This document shows positions 51,562-60,335 of a stretch of 64,000 nt of DNA, in pieces. The notes under the pieces were generated by a model. The model had not been told where the DNA came from. It searched no databases and worked only from the letters and a program-made list of their open reading frames with translations. The position numbers were made by a program, and so were the translations under genes. Each line of letters starts with the position of its first letter. Position 1 is the first letter of the stretch. Where the stretch lies: positions 1,612,001-1,676,000 of the forward strand of contig NZ_CP108442.1 in NCBI RefSeq assembly GCF_041435355.1, given 5' to 3'. This DNA comes from Streptomyces sp. NBC_01276 (GTDB lineage Bacteria; Actinomycetota; Actinomycetes; Streptomycetales; Streptomycetaceae).

Positions 51562-52626
51562 ATGAGACTGACCGACATATCGCTGGACTGGCTGCTGCCC
51601 GGCAGCCTGTTGATCCTGGGCGTACTTGCGGCAGTGGCGGTGCTGGCCCGGGGCAAGCGGGAGAGCGAGAAGGCCGCGGCCGACGACAGCTGGGAACGCA
51701 GCGAGGAGCGCAGGCGCCGCAAGGAGGCCGTCTACGGGACCGCTTCCTACGTCCTGCTCTTCTGCTGCGCGGCGGTGGCCGCCGCGCTCTCCTTCCACGG
51801 GCTGGTCGGATTCGGCCGGCAGAACCTCAACCTCTCCGGGGGCTGGGAGTACCTGGTCCCCTTCGGCCTCGACGGCGCCGCCATGTTCTGCTCGGTGCTC
51901 GCCGTCCGCGAAGCCAGCCACGGTGACGCGGCCCTCGGCTCGCGCATGCTGGTCTGGCTGTTCGCGGGCGCGGCCGCCTGGTTCAACTGGGTCCACGCGC
52001 CCAGGGGTTCGGGCCACGACGGCGCCCCGCAGTTCTTCGCCGGAATGTCGCTCTCGGCGGCCGTGCTCTTCGACCGCGCCCTCAAGCAGACCCGCCGCGC
52101 GGCACTGCGCGAACAGGGCCTGATCCCGCGTCCGCTGCCGCAGATCCGGATGGTCCGCTGGCTGCGGGCCCCGCGGGAGACCTTCGGCGCCTGGTCGCTG
52201 ATGCTGCTGGAGGGCGTCCGCACCCTCGACGAGGCCGTGGACGAGGTGCGCGAGGACAAGAAGGAGAAGGAGAACGACCGGCACCGCAGGCGGGAGCAGC
52301 ACCGCCTGGACCGCGCCCACATCAAGGCGCTGGGCCGGCAGAACAGGGCGTTCGGGCGGGCCCGCGCGCGCCAGGTCGACGTGCCGGGGCTGGCCCCCGG
52401 ATCGGGCTCCGCGCCGGTCGGCGCGGAGCCGGCCATATCGGAAGCGGGACAGCTGCCCCTGCGCCGAAGGCCCTCCCTGCAAGCCGTGAACACCAACGGA
52501 AGCGAATCACCTGACCCGTCCGCTCCCCGGACCGTCGACCTCACGGCCGAGGACGACACCCAGACCCTCCCGCGGCTCGACTCGCTGGAGCGCAAACTGA
52601 AGGATCTCGAACAGCAGTTCGGATGA
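51562..52626 (+). CDS. DUF2637 membrane protein
   Basis: 354 residues from ATG 51562. A first membrane helix (WLLPGSLLILGVLAAVAVLA) is followed by a charged loop and then the DUF2637 core with three or four helices: YVLLFCCAAVAAALSFHGLV, YLVPFGLDGAAMFCSVLAVR, LVWLFAGAAAWFNWVHAPRG. A highly charged cytoplasmic tail (EVREDKKEKENDRHRRREQH) and a terminal coiled-coil-like end (LDSLERKLKDLEQQFG) follow. Similar proteins occur both on Streptomyces integrative elements (transfer/spread functions) and in chromosomes. No other conjugation gene is here, so it is read as a chromosomal copy. Confidence 0.82.
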   Translation: MRLTDISLDWLLPGSLLILGVLAAVAVLARGKRESEKAAADDSWERSEERRRRKEAVYGTASYVLLFCCAAVAAALSFHGLVGFGRQNLNLSGGWEYLVPFGLDGAAMFCSVLAVREASHGDAALGSRMLVWLFAGAAAWFNWVHAPRGSGHDGAPQFFAGMSLSAAVLFDRALKQTRRAALREQGLIPRPLPQIRMVRWLRAPRETFGAWSLMLLEGVRTLDEAVDEVREDKKEKENDRHRRREQHRLDRAHIKALGRQNRAFGRARARQVDVPGLAPGSGSAPVGAEPAISEAGQLPLRRRPSLQAVNTNGSESPDPSAPRTVDLTAEDDTQTLPRLDSLERKLKDLEQQFG

Positions 52627-52646
52627 GCTGGACCGCACACATGTCG

Positions 52647-52667
52647 GCGGGGCGCGTCGCGCCCCGC
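52647..52667. terminator. palindromic hairpin between convergent genes
   Basis: GCGGGGCGCG / CGCGCCCCGC is a perfect 10-bp repeat around a single base (9-bp stem in practice), 20 bp after the DUF2637 stop and 46 bp before the convergent HATPase stop. No T-run. Confidence 0.45.
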
Positions 52668-52713
52668 TGTCGCGCGTCCGGGCCCGGCGGACACCAGGGA
52701 TCCGGCCCGCGGC

Positions 52714-53151
52714 TCAGGCCGGGGCAGGCGCCTCCAGTTCGAACCAGACCACCTTGCCGCGCCCCCGTGCGAGTGGATCCACGCCCCAGGCGTCGGCCAG
52801 CGCCTGCACCAGGACCAGCCCCCGGCCGTGCGTACCGTCGTCGGCGGACGTTACGTACGGAGTGGGGCGGCGGGCGTTGAAATCGCGCACCTCCACCCGG
52901 AGGCGGGCCGCGACGAGGGTCACGGACACCTCGGCACCCTGCTCGGTGTGCACCAGGGCATTGGTGACCAGCTCGGTGACCAGCAGTTCCGCCACGTCGG
53001 AGGTCTCGGCGCGGCAGTGGTGCCGCACCAGCTCCCGCAGGGCCCCGCGGACCTCGCCGACCGCCTTCAGATCGGCCCGGCGCACGCTGCGTCTGATCTC
53101 GGTCGCACCCGCCCTCGCCGCCCCGTCCCCGACGGACGGCTCGCGCGCCAC
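52714..53151 (-). CDS. HATPase_c (RsbW/anti-sigma type) ATP-binding protein
   Basis: 145 residues from GTG 53151 (VAREPSVGDG), preceded by AGAGGGGG; a GTG at 53199 would add 16 residues. The GHKL fold shows LLVTELVTNALVHTEQG (N box with the Mg-binding Asn) and DDGTHGRGLVLVQALADAWG (G boxes), then KVVWFELEAP. This is the stand-alone RsbW/SpoIIAB-like kinase family abundant in Streptomyces, which binds sigma factors or anti-anti-sigma partners. No partner gene is adjacent. Confidence 0.88.
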   Translation of the reverse strand: MAREPSVGDGAARAGATEIRRSVRRADLKAVGEVRGALRELVRHHCRAETSDVAELLVTELVTNALVHTEQGAEVSVTLVAARLRVEVRDFNARRPTPYVTSADDGTHGRGLVLVQALADAWGVDPLARGRGKVVWFELEAPAPA

Positions 53152-53283
53152 CGGGCCCCCTCTTCTCCACTGCTTCCCGGTATTCGCCCCCACCCGCACG
53201 GCGATGCCCCTCCCGCTTTCCCCACGTGCTCGAACAGGCCTGCGGAATTCATGCCCCCCGGGGCAGTCCGCACTCCTGCGCCC

Positions 53284-53940
53284 TCAGGGGCGGGGCACGC
53301 TGCGCAGATTGGATCGAGCCATCCGGATCATCCGGCCCACCCCGCCGTCCGACACGATCTTGCTGGCGGACAGTGCGAATCCGGTCACCGTTCCGGCGCT
53401 GATCCTGGGGGGAACGAACAGCGCGTCGCGGTCGGTCGCCACGTCCACCAGAGCGGCTTCCCGGTGCCGGAAAGCAGGCCTCAAAGCCCCTGTGAGCTGC
53501 TTGGGATTCTCCACGCGAACCCCGAACGCGCCGGCCGCGCGGGCGATGGCGGCGAAATCCGGGTTCCGGTTCGTGGTTCCGTACGAGGAAAGGCCGGAAA
53601 CCGGCATTTCCAACTCGACCATTCCGAGCGATGAGTTGTTGAACAGGAGCACTTTGACGGGCGGGTCGTACTGCATGGGGGTGAGGAAATCTCCCATCGG
53701 CAGGGAGCAACCACCGTCACCCGGCATCGGCACCACTTGACGGCCCCGGTCGGTGAACTCTGCGCCGGTGGACTGCGGGAGGACATCGGCCATGGAGCCG
53801 GGGCTGAAGGAACCGGTGATGCGGCGCTTGCCGTTCGGGGAAAGATAGCGCGCCGCCCACACGCTGCACATGCCGTCTTCGCCCGCACCCGCGCGTTCGG
53901 GGCGCAGCGTCTCCCGTACGTCGCCCCGGACCTGCGGCAC
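53284..53940 (-). pseudogene. C-terminal fragment of a PoxB-type thiamine-diphosphate oxidase
   Basis: About 200 residues match the last third of pyruvate dehydrogenase (quinone)-type enzymes: GMCSVWAARYLSPNGKRRIT, the ThDP-binding GDGGCSLPMGDF ending in LLFNN, SSLGMVELEMPVSGL, YGTTNRNPDFAAIARA and GFALSASKIVSDGGVGRMI. The N-terminal Pyr domain and the central domain (about 380 residues) are missing; the frame upstream of 53940 is Pro/Gly shadow sequence. Several core residues look altered (PMPGDGGCSL, LPQSTGAEF), consistent with decay. No start codon or RBS is recognisable. Confidence 0.75.
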
Positions 53941-54078
53941 CGGTGTCCGTCCCCACGTCGCCGGTGGCCCACTCCCGGCAGGTGTCACTCGAATGGAGTA
54001 ACCAAACGCGCCACCCACATGGGTGAAGATCAAGCTGAGTAGTGCCCCAACCGAGGCAATCCGTGAAAGGGAAACCAC

Positions 54079-54294
54079 ATGCGCATTCGACGAACTCTCG
54101 CCGCCGTCATCGCCACGGCAGCCCTCGCCGGACTCGGTCTCACAGGTGCCGCCACCGCCACCGCCGCCACCCACAACGCCACCGCCACCGCCCACACCGA
54201 AAGCCTCACCCCGGGTGAGTGCGTGGACGGCGGCGGAAAGGTGGTCGGGATGAAGTGCGTCGGCGGTACGGGCGACGGGCAGATGGTCGACTAA
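54079..54294 (+). CDS. small secreted peptide with two cysteines
   Basis: 71 residues. AAAGGGA precedes the ATG at 54079. The signal peptide (MRIRRTLAAVIATAALAGLG, cut after ATATAA) leaves about 40 residues: a Thr/Ala/His-rich spacer (THNATATAHTESLTPG) and a tail ECVDGGGKVVGMKCVGGTGD with two Cys that could form a disulfide. The tail resembles short Gly-rich exported peptides common in Streptomyces whose function is not known. An inverted repeat at 54305-54333 acts as a terminator. Confidence 0.75.
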   Translation: MRIRRTLAAVIATAALAGLGLTGAATATAATHNATATAHTESLTPGECVDGGGKVVGMKCVGGTGDGQMVD

Positions 54295-54304
54295 CGCCCA
54301 CTGG

Positions 54305-54333
54305 GCGCCCCGCAGCCACGCGCCGCGGGGCGC
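54305..54333 (+). terminator. hairpin after the small secreted peptide gene
   Basis: Perfect 9-bp stem GCGCCCCGC / GCGGGGCGC with an 11-nt loop, 10 bp past the stop. It could also serve the convergent PP2C gene. Confidence 0.5.
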
Positions 54334-54440
54334 TCCCGCACGAGCACACTGCGACATCACGGCTACACCGGGATACGCGGCACGGAGCGGTGGGCCGGGC
54401 CGCGACCGGGGCGTGCTCCACCGCCTTCCCGGGCGCCCGC

Positions 54441-56264
54441 TCACGCCTCCCAGACCGCGGCGGCCGTCCGGTCGTCGGCGTACCCCTTGAGGCGGAGCTG
54501 GGTATCCGCGAGGAAGGCCGCGAGACCCGGCGGTTCGCCCTGCGACCAACGGGAGGCGAGCTCGTCGGGGAGCAGGCCCTCCTCCCGCATCGGGTCGGCG
54601 AGGCCGCCGGAGCAGAGCAGCAGGGTGTCGCCCGGACGGGCCACGGCGGCCCGGAACCGGAAGCCTCCGGCCGGGGGCCCGTCCGCCTCCAGGTCCTGCC
54701 AGCGGCCCGCGCGCAGCCGGAAGAGCCCGCCCGCGCCGGCGCCGAAGCAGACCCGGTTCCGGCACTCGGGGTCCAGGGGCAGCAGCAGTCCGCGCAGTCC
54801 TGCGGTGTACGCCTCCTCGGCGAGACCCAGCTCGGCGGCACGGGCCCGCAGCCGGCCGTAGCCCCGGTCGGTGAGGCGCTGCAGACCCGAGAGCAGGGCC
54901 TCGCGGCGGCCGGCCCGGATGTCGTCGGCCAGCCGCTCCCGGCTGCGGCCGACGGCCGCGGCGACGGAGTGGCCCAGCTCGGCGGCGGCCTCCCGGGCTC
55001 CCGGCGCGGCCCGGTCCCCGCCGGCCAGCACCACCAGGACCAGGCCGTCGTCACCGCCTCCGAAGCGGGCGGTGAGCAGGAGGTCCCGGCGGGCCTCGCC
55101 CCGGAACCGAGCGGAGTCCCCGCGCAGGGAGGCGGCACGCAGGGTGTACGTGCCGTAGCGGGCCCCCTCCAGGACGGTGTCGGGGGTGAGGAAGTCCAGC
55201 GCGGCCGGGTCGGCGGCGGGGAGGGCGCCGGGCTCGGGGGCGTAGGTGGGGGCCCGGTCCCCGAGGTGCCGGACCGCCGGGCGCGGGCCGTACGACGGGG
55301 ACTCCGGTGCGTCCGGTGCGTCCGGTGCGTCCGGCGTGCCCGGCGTCGCCGGCGTCTCCGACAGCGCCGCCCGCGCCGGCTCGGCCGTCCCGGGCGGCGG
55401 GGGCCACCGCCAGGCCGGCGGGGCGCCGCCGGCCTCGACGGGCGGCACCACCACGTCCCCCCGCACGTAACCGGTCTCCCCGGCCACCCGAGGATCCGCC
55501 GGACCGGGCCGGAGCGGGGCTTCCCGCCCCGGCGGCTCCGGCGCCGACGGCCCGGCGGCCGGGGGCTCCCCCGGCACGGGCCGGGCCGGCATCCCGGAGC
55601 CGTCCGTCGGCGGTGGTCCGGCCGGCGGAGGCGGCCCCTCGGGGGGCACGTCCCCGGGCACCCCGACGGGCCGGGCCGGTGGCTGCGGACCCGTGGCCGG
55701 AGCCCCGCCCCGCGCGGGCCCGGCGGGCGGCCACGGCGGCGGGGGCACGACGGACGTCCCGCCCCGCACGGGCGGCGGCGGAACCGGGGGCACACCCGGC
55801 GGCCCCGACGGCGGGTCACCCGCGGTGACCCCGCCGTCCCGCTCCGCCCCGGGCTCCTCGGACGACCCGCCGGACACGCCGGGGCCCACGGTCGGCGGCT
55901 CCGGCGCACGCCGCGCGGGCGGCACCGCCACGGCCGGCGGCACGTCAGAGTCGATCGGCACCGACGGAGCCGGCCGTGGGTCGTCCCCGGCGGGTCGGGG
56001 CGGCGGTCCGTCGGGGGACGGTCGTGTGCGTGTGGGCGGTACGAGGCCCGGCGGGCCGGGGTGTCGCGGGGGCTCGGGGCCCTCGGGGCGGCCGTCCGGT
56101 CCCCGCCGCGCGGCGGGGACCTCCGGGGCCGGGCCGGTCATCAGGGTCGCCGCGGAGCGGAAGCGCTGGTCCAGGGTGTCCCCCGGGTCAGGTTCGGGCC
56201 CCGCGTCCGGGTCGTCGTAGAGCTTCTGCCACCAGTCCTCCGCGCCCTGCTGACTCATGCCCAC
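54441..56264 (-). CDS. PP2C-like phosphatase with long Pro-rich N-terminus, probably degenerate
   Basis: 607 residues from GTG 56264 (SD GGGAGG); ATG 56258 would lose two residues. Residues 1-340 are mostly Pro/Gly/Ala low complexity, including a DAPDAPDAP run encoded by 9-bp tandem repeats near 55308-55334. The C-terminal 260 residues follow a PP2C/SpoIIE-like order: GTYTLRAASLRGDSARFRGE, LVLVVLAGGDRA, RVCFGAGAGGLFRLRAGRW, ARPGDTLLLCSGGLADPMRE, GYADDRTAAAVWEA. In typical PP2C enzymes the matching metal sites read DGxGG and SDGL; here they are AGGD and SGGL, so several Asp ligands are missing. It may be a pseudophosphatase. Confidence 0.78.
   Translation of the reverse strand: MGMSQQGAEDWWQKLYDDPDAGPEPDPGDTLDQRFRSAATLMTGPAPEVPAARRGPDGRPEGPEPPRHPGPPGLVPPTRTRPSPDGPPPRPAGDDPRPAPSVPIDSDVPPAVAVPPARRAPEPPTVGPGVSGGSSEEPGAERDGGVTAGDPPSGPPGVPPVPPPPVRGGTSVVPPPPWPPAGPARGGAPATGPQPPARPVGVPGDVPPEGPPPPAGPPPTDGSGMPARPVPGEPPAAGPSAPEPPGREAPLRPGPADPRVAGETGYVRGDVVVPPVEAGGAPPAWRWPPPPGTAEPARAALSETPATPGTPDAPDAPDAPESPSYGPRPAVRHLGDRAPTYAPEPGALPAADPAALDFLTPDTVLEGARYGTYTLRAASLRGDSARFRGEARRDLLLTARFGGGDDGLVLVVLAGGDRAAPGAREAAAELGHSVAAAVGRSRERLADDIRAGRREALLSGLQRLTDRGYGRLRARAAELGLAEEAYTAGLRGLLLPLDPECRNRVCFGAGAGGLFRLRAGRWQDLEADGPPAGGFRFRAAVARPGDTLLLCSGGLADPMREEGLLPDELASRWSQGEPPGLAAFLADTQLRLKGYADDRTAAAVWEA
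55308..55336. repeat. 9-bp tandem repeat in the PP2C gene
   Basis: Three exact copies of TCCGGTGCG followed by the diverged TCCGGCGTG and CCCGGCGTC. It encodes Asp-Ala-Pro repeats on the minus strand. Confidence 0.8.
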
Positions 56265-56307
56265 ATTGTCGGCCTCCCCGGGCTCCGAAAACCCCCGAAC
56301 TCACGAA

Positions 56308-56341
56308 AAGGGTCCACCGGGCCGCCGCCCCGTGGACCCTT
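56308..56341 (-). terminator. terminator of the subtilisin gene
   Basis: Perfect 10-bp stem AAGGGTCCAC / GTGGACCCTT, 48 bp past the protease stop. On the minus strand it is followed by TTCGTGAG and a later TTTTC. Confidence 0.55.
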
Positions 56342-56388
56342 CCCGTTCCGACCCTTACGACCCTTACGACCCGTACTCCCCGTACGGA

Positions 56389-59300
56389 CTAGCGGACTTG
56401 GTACGCCCGCTCGACCGTCTGGGTGACCGTGGCCCCCTTCGCGTCGGTCAGTTCGACCCTCAGGGACACCGGCTTCCCGGAGGCCCCGGCGTGGTTCACG
56501 ACGGCGGTCCACCGGCCGCCTTCGTGGCGCACCTGCGCCTGCGTCCAGTTCTCGCCGTCGTACGCGTAGGACAGCTTCACCGAGGTCAGGGCCCCCGGCA
56601 CGTAACCGGCGTGCCCGGTGGCGCTCAGTCCGATGCGCTGTCCGTCGGCCGCGGCGACCGTCTTCAGGCCGTCCATCGGGGCGTCGTACCGCGGGAAGAG
56701 GACGGGCAGGCCCTGCGAGTACGCCGAGGGGTCGAGCTTCGAGGTGAAGCCCCAGGCGGTCCGCACGGCGGTGGACCGCTGCCAGGTGCGGGCGGGCTGG
56801 CCGATCTTCTCGATGTTCTGGACCAGCTCGTAGCGGCCCTCCCCGGCCGGGACCTCGAACACCCCGAACGGGTACCCGCTCTCCCCGATGACCTCACCGT
56901 CCCGTGTGAGCCGGAGGCCGCCGATGTCGCCGAAGGAACCCGGCTGCGCGTAGTGCGTGCCGTCCCCCCACATGGCCGGGGCGAAACCGATCAGGTTGCC
57001 CTGCCGTTCGGCGGCCAGTGCTTCCTTCCCGGCGCGGTCGCGGGGGGCGACCGGCGCGGTCACCCCGTCGTACCAGACGGCCGTGGTCCGGGCGCCCCCG
57101 GCGTAGGTGCGCTGCTCGCCCGTCATGAACTCGCCCCAGGGGAAGCTGCTGGAGAGGGTCTGGTCCCAGGCGGTGTCCCCGGCCGTGTAGTACTCCGTCC
57201 TCGTGCCGGGGACGGCGACGGTCTCGATCGATCCGAAGAAGACGGCGGTGCCGATCGGCCGGTAGGCGCCGGCCAGGTCGATGAAGTCGGAGGCGACGCC
57301 CATGGAGTGGTAGGAGGCGTCGACCCGGCCGAGGTCGCGGTCGCGCACCCGGTAGGCGTGTCCGCCCTGGACCCGTCCCTTCTCGGGGAAGGCGAGGGAG
57401 TACGCGTACGGGCTCTTCGCGGTGCCCTTCCATTCCAGGGTGACCTCGCCGGCCGCCAGGCGGGCCAGCAGGCCCTCGCCCTCGGCGGACTCGACGCCCA
57501 GGACGGGCAGGGCGCCGCCCGCGAAGCCGGTGGAGGGGACCCAGCGGCCGGGGGCCCCGCGGAAGCCGAGCACGGCGACGGCCCCGGCCTTCTTCGCGTC
57601 CTGGGCGACGGTGTTCAGCCCGCCGTCCTCGGTCTTCACGAGGACGACCGCCCCCTTGGCCCCGGCCGCGGCCAGCTCCCCGGGGGTTCCGGTGCCCGCG
57701 TCGACGAGCGGGGCGCTGCCGTGCCCGTCGAGGTTGTCACTGCCGGTGGACGCGGTGACGGGGTGCAGCAGGGGGCCGCCTACCGCCTTCAGTTCGGAGA
57801 GGACGGGCGCTCCGGCCCGCCAGTAGCTGCCGAACTCGAACGAGCCGTCCTCGGCGCGGCCTTCGACGTCGGCGTAGTAGCCGCGGACGGTGCGGCCGCC
57901 CATGGCGGTGCCGGCGTGCAGCCAGACCCCGCCCCAGCTCCGGGCGAAGGCGAGGGTGGTGGAGCGGGCCTCGACCGGCCGGTCCGCTTCGACGGTGAGG
58001 CGGCCGGCCTTGCGGGCGTCGAGGACGACGGTGGTGTCCCGCCGCACCTCGGTCTGCGGGCGGCCGAGGTAGGTGAGGGAGTCCGTCATGGTGGCGCCCT
58101 CGCCGGCGTCGGGGGTGGCGACGAACGCCGAGAGGAAGTAGGCGCCGGGGCGCACCCGGTAGACCTGGTCGGCGGAACCTTCGTTGAAGCGGCGTTCGCC
58201 GGTGGCGTCGTCGGTGCCGATGACGTCCAGGGACGAGGGGCCGGCGGCGGGCCGCCCGGCGCGGTCGATCAGCTTGACGCGCAGGGTGACCGTCTCGGGT
58301 TCGACGTAGAGGGAGAAGGGCGTGGAGACGTGGACGCCGCCGTCGGCGGTGGCGAGGACGCGGCCGGTGACGTCCCCGTACTGGGCGCGTTCCAGCTTCA
58401 CGGCCGGGTCGAGGGCGAGCGGCACCTTGACGGTGGCCCCGGCGGGGACGGTGACCGTGTTCCGCTCCAGCCGGGCGACCCGGCCGCGTACCGCCGAGCC
58501 GTCGTTGCCGGTGACCTCGCCGAGCGACAGCTTCAGGGTGACGGGCCCGCTGCCGGTGTTGGTGTACGGGACCTCGACGTCCGTGCGGTCGCCGCGGTCC
58601 TGCGGCCAGTGGTGGGCGCCGCCCTGGACGGCGGGGGCGCCGGTGACGGTGGCGTCGACCGCGGCCTTGACGTCGAGGCGGCCCGCGCCGGTCTCCCGGA
58701 CGTCGCCGGGGACGGCGCTGTTCGCGGAGCCGACGAGGGCGGCCTTGACCTGCTGCCCGGTCCAGTCGGGGTGGCGCTGTTTGACGACGGCGGCGGCCCC
58801 GGCGACGTGCGGGGTGGCCATCGAGGTCCCGGACATGGACTGGTACGCGTACACGCCGCGGCCGCCCATGCTGGCGGCGGAGATGCCGACGCCCGGGGCG
58901 GCGATCTCGGGCTTGAGGGTGTGACCGGGTCCGGCGGGGCCGCGGCTGGAGAAGGCGGCGGTGGTGTCGTCCCGGTCTACGGCGCCGACGGTCAGCACGC
59001 CGGGGGCGCAGCCGGGCGAGGAGACGGTGTTGTTGCCGGGGCCGGAGTTCCCGGCGGCGACGACGAACAGCGGTCCGTGCTCGGAGAGGCGCTGGGCGGC
59101 GGCGGCCAGGGGGTCGTCGCAGGCCGTCCGGGAGGGGTCCCCGAGGCTCATGGAGACGACGTCGGCCTGGGACTCGGCGGCCCATTCCATGCCGGCGATG
59201 ATCCACGAATCGAGTCCGTAGCCCTGGTCGTTGAGGACCTTGCCGCTGAGCAGCCGGGTGCCGGGGGCGACGCCCTTCCTGGCTCCGCCGCTCTCGGCGC

Positions 59301-60150
59301 CGGAGCCGCCGACGGTGGAGATGGTGTGGGTGCCGTGGCCCTGGCGGTCGGCGTCGGTGTCGGAGTCGGTGAAGTTCCGCGAGGCGTCGACGCGGCCCTT
59401 GAGGTCGGGGTGCTCCAGGTCGGTGCCGGTGTCGAGGACGGCGACCCTGGTGCCGGTGCCGTCGAAGCCGGCCGCCCAGGCGGCGGGGGCGTTCACCTGC
59501 TTGGTGGAACGCTCCAGGCTGCCCCGCACCTTGCCGTCGAGCCACAGCTTCTTCAGTCCGCCCGCGGCGCGCGAACGGCTGCCCGCCGAAACGTCGGCCC
59601 AGAACTCGGCGGCGTGCTCCTTGTCGGCGGCGAGGGCGACGGCGCCGATGGAGCCGAGGACCAGGGAACGGCCGGCGCCGCGCGGGGCGGGCGGGGCGCT
59701 GCGGGCCACGTTCACGGAGCCGTCGTAGACCGCGATCAGGGGGAGCTTCGCGGCGTGGGCGTCGTCGTAGCCCTGGCGGATGAGGCCGGTGACGTTGAAG
59801 AGCTGCGGGTCGACCGTGCCGGCGGCGAGCGCCCGGGTGGCGCCCTCGGGGTAGACGTAGAGGTCCTGGCCGCTCTGGCGGGTCTGGACGACGGGCTGGG
59901 TGCCGTTGGCGCGGGGCATGGCGGTGGCGGCGGTGCGGCCGGCGGCGTCGGTGGACACCAGGATCCGGTCGCCGGTGACGAGGGTGACGGTGACGGGCGC
60001 GGTCGGGCGTTCGCCGGCCGCCGCACTGCCGGCGAGTGGTCTCCCGCCGGGCACCGCGTCGGACGGTCGTGCCGCGGACGGGCCGACGGCGGTGACGGCG
60101 AGGACGGCCGCTGTGGCCGCCCCCAGCGCCGTGCGCGATATCGGGCGCAT
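56389..60150 (-). CDS. secreted S8 (subtilisin-like) serine protease with PA domain
   Basis: 1253 residues from ATG 60150, with GGGAG 6-10 bp upstream. A signal peptide (RTALGAATAAVLAVTAVGPS) and a propeptide-like region lead to the catalytic domain: Asp240 (VAVLDTGTDLEHPDL), His272 (GHGTHTIST) and Ser443 (SGTSMATPHVAGAAAV), with oxyanion Asn in AAGNSGPGN. A large C-terminal region (about 520-1253) contains beta-sandwich stretches, a PA-like segment (AAGAKGAVVLVKTEDGGL) and repeated jelly-roll motifs. The protein is exported and processed; substrates are unknown. Divergent from the LuxR-type regulator at 60336, which may control it. Confidence 0.94.
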   Translation of the reverse strand: MRPISRTALGAATAAVLAVTAVGPSAARPSDAVPGGRPLAGSAAAGERPTAPVTVTLVTGDRILVSTDAAGRTAATAMPRANGTQPVVQTRQSGQDLYVYPEGATRALAAGTVDPQLFNVTGLIRQGYDDAHAAKLPLIAVYDGSVNVARSAPPAPRGAGRSLVLGSIGAVALAADKEHAAEFWADVSAGSRSRAAGGLKKLWLDGKVRGSLERSTKQVNAPAAWAAGFDGTGTRVAVLDTGTDLEHPDLKGRVDASRNFTDSDTDADRQGHGTHTISTVGGSGAESGGARKGVAPGTRLLSGKVLNDQGYGLDSWIIAGMEWAAESQADVVSMSLGDPSRTACDDPLAAAAQRLSEHGPLFVVAAGNSGPGNNTVSSPGCAPGVLTVGAVDRDDTTAAFSSRGPAGPGHTLKPEIAAPGVGISAASMGGRGVYAYQSMSGTSMATPHVAGAAAVVKQRHPDWTGQQVKAALVGSANSAVPGDVRETGAGRLDVKAAVDATVTGAPAVQGGAHHWPQDRGDRTDVEVPYTNTGSGPVTLKLSLGEVTGNDGSAVRGRVARLERNTVTVPAGATVKVPLALDPAVKLERAQYGDVTGRVLATADGGVHVSTPFSLYVEPETVTLRVKLIDRAGRPAAGPSSLDVIGTDDATGERRFNEGSADQVYRVRPGAYFLSAFVATPDAGEGATMTDSLTYLGRPQTEVRRDTTVVLDARKAGRLTVEADRPVEARSTTLAFARSWGGVWLHAGTAMGGRTVRGYYADVEGRAEDGSFEFGSYWRAGAPVLSELKAVGGPLLHPVTASTGSDNLDGHGSAPLVDAGTGTPGELAAAGAKGAVVLVKTEDGGLNTVAQDAKKAGAVAVLGFRGAPGRWVPSTGFAGGALPVLGVESAEGEGLLARLAAGEVTLEWKGTAKSPYAYSLAFPEKGRVQGGHAYRVRDRDLGRVDASYHSMGVASDFIDLAGAYRPIGTAVFFGSIETVAVPGTRTEYYTAGDTAWDQTLSSSFPWGEFMTGEQRTYAGGARTTAVWYDGVTAPVAPRDRAGKEALAAERQGNLIGFAPAMWGDGTHYAQPGSFGDIGGLRLTRDGEVIGESGYPFGVFEVPAGEGRYELVQNIEKIGQPARTWQRSTAVRTAWGFTSKLDPSAYSQGLPVLFPRYDAPMDGLKTVAAADGQRIGLSATGHAGYVPGALTSVKLSYAYDGENWTQAQVRHEGGRWTAVVNHAGASGKPVSLRVELTDAKGATVTQTVERAYQVR

Positions 60151-60335
60151 CGCTCTCCCAAGGTGAATTCCGGCCAATGGCGTGTTTGCAGGGCATGACG
60201 GCCCTACAAGTACCTTCCGGCCGGAGGTTGTTGGTGCTGCGGTGGCGTCACCCTGGCAGAGCGGCGGGAGGTGCGGAGATGATGTCCGCGGCGGGTTTGC
60301 GCCGTGGCCGCTTCCCGCCAGGAACGGCACTGACT

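Noticed and set aside
51562..52626. DUF2637 gene as evidence of an integrative conjugative element
   Set aside because: No tra, rep, integrase, korA-like gene or att repeats are nearby; the protein also occurs as an ordinary chromosomal gene.
55308..55336. Short repeats in the PP2C gene and 39-bp repeats in cobG considered as CRISPR
   Set aside because: They are contiguous, in frame and without spacers, so they are coding tandem repeats.
56257..60198. 1313-codon frame antisense to the subtilisin gene
   Set aside because: The minus strand encodes an unambiguous S8 protease with triad and signal peptide; the plus-strand translation is low-complexity.
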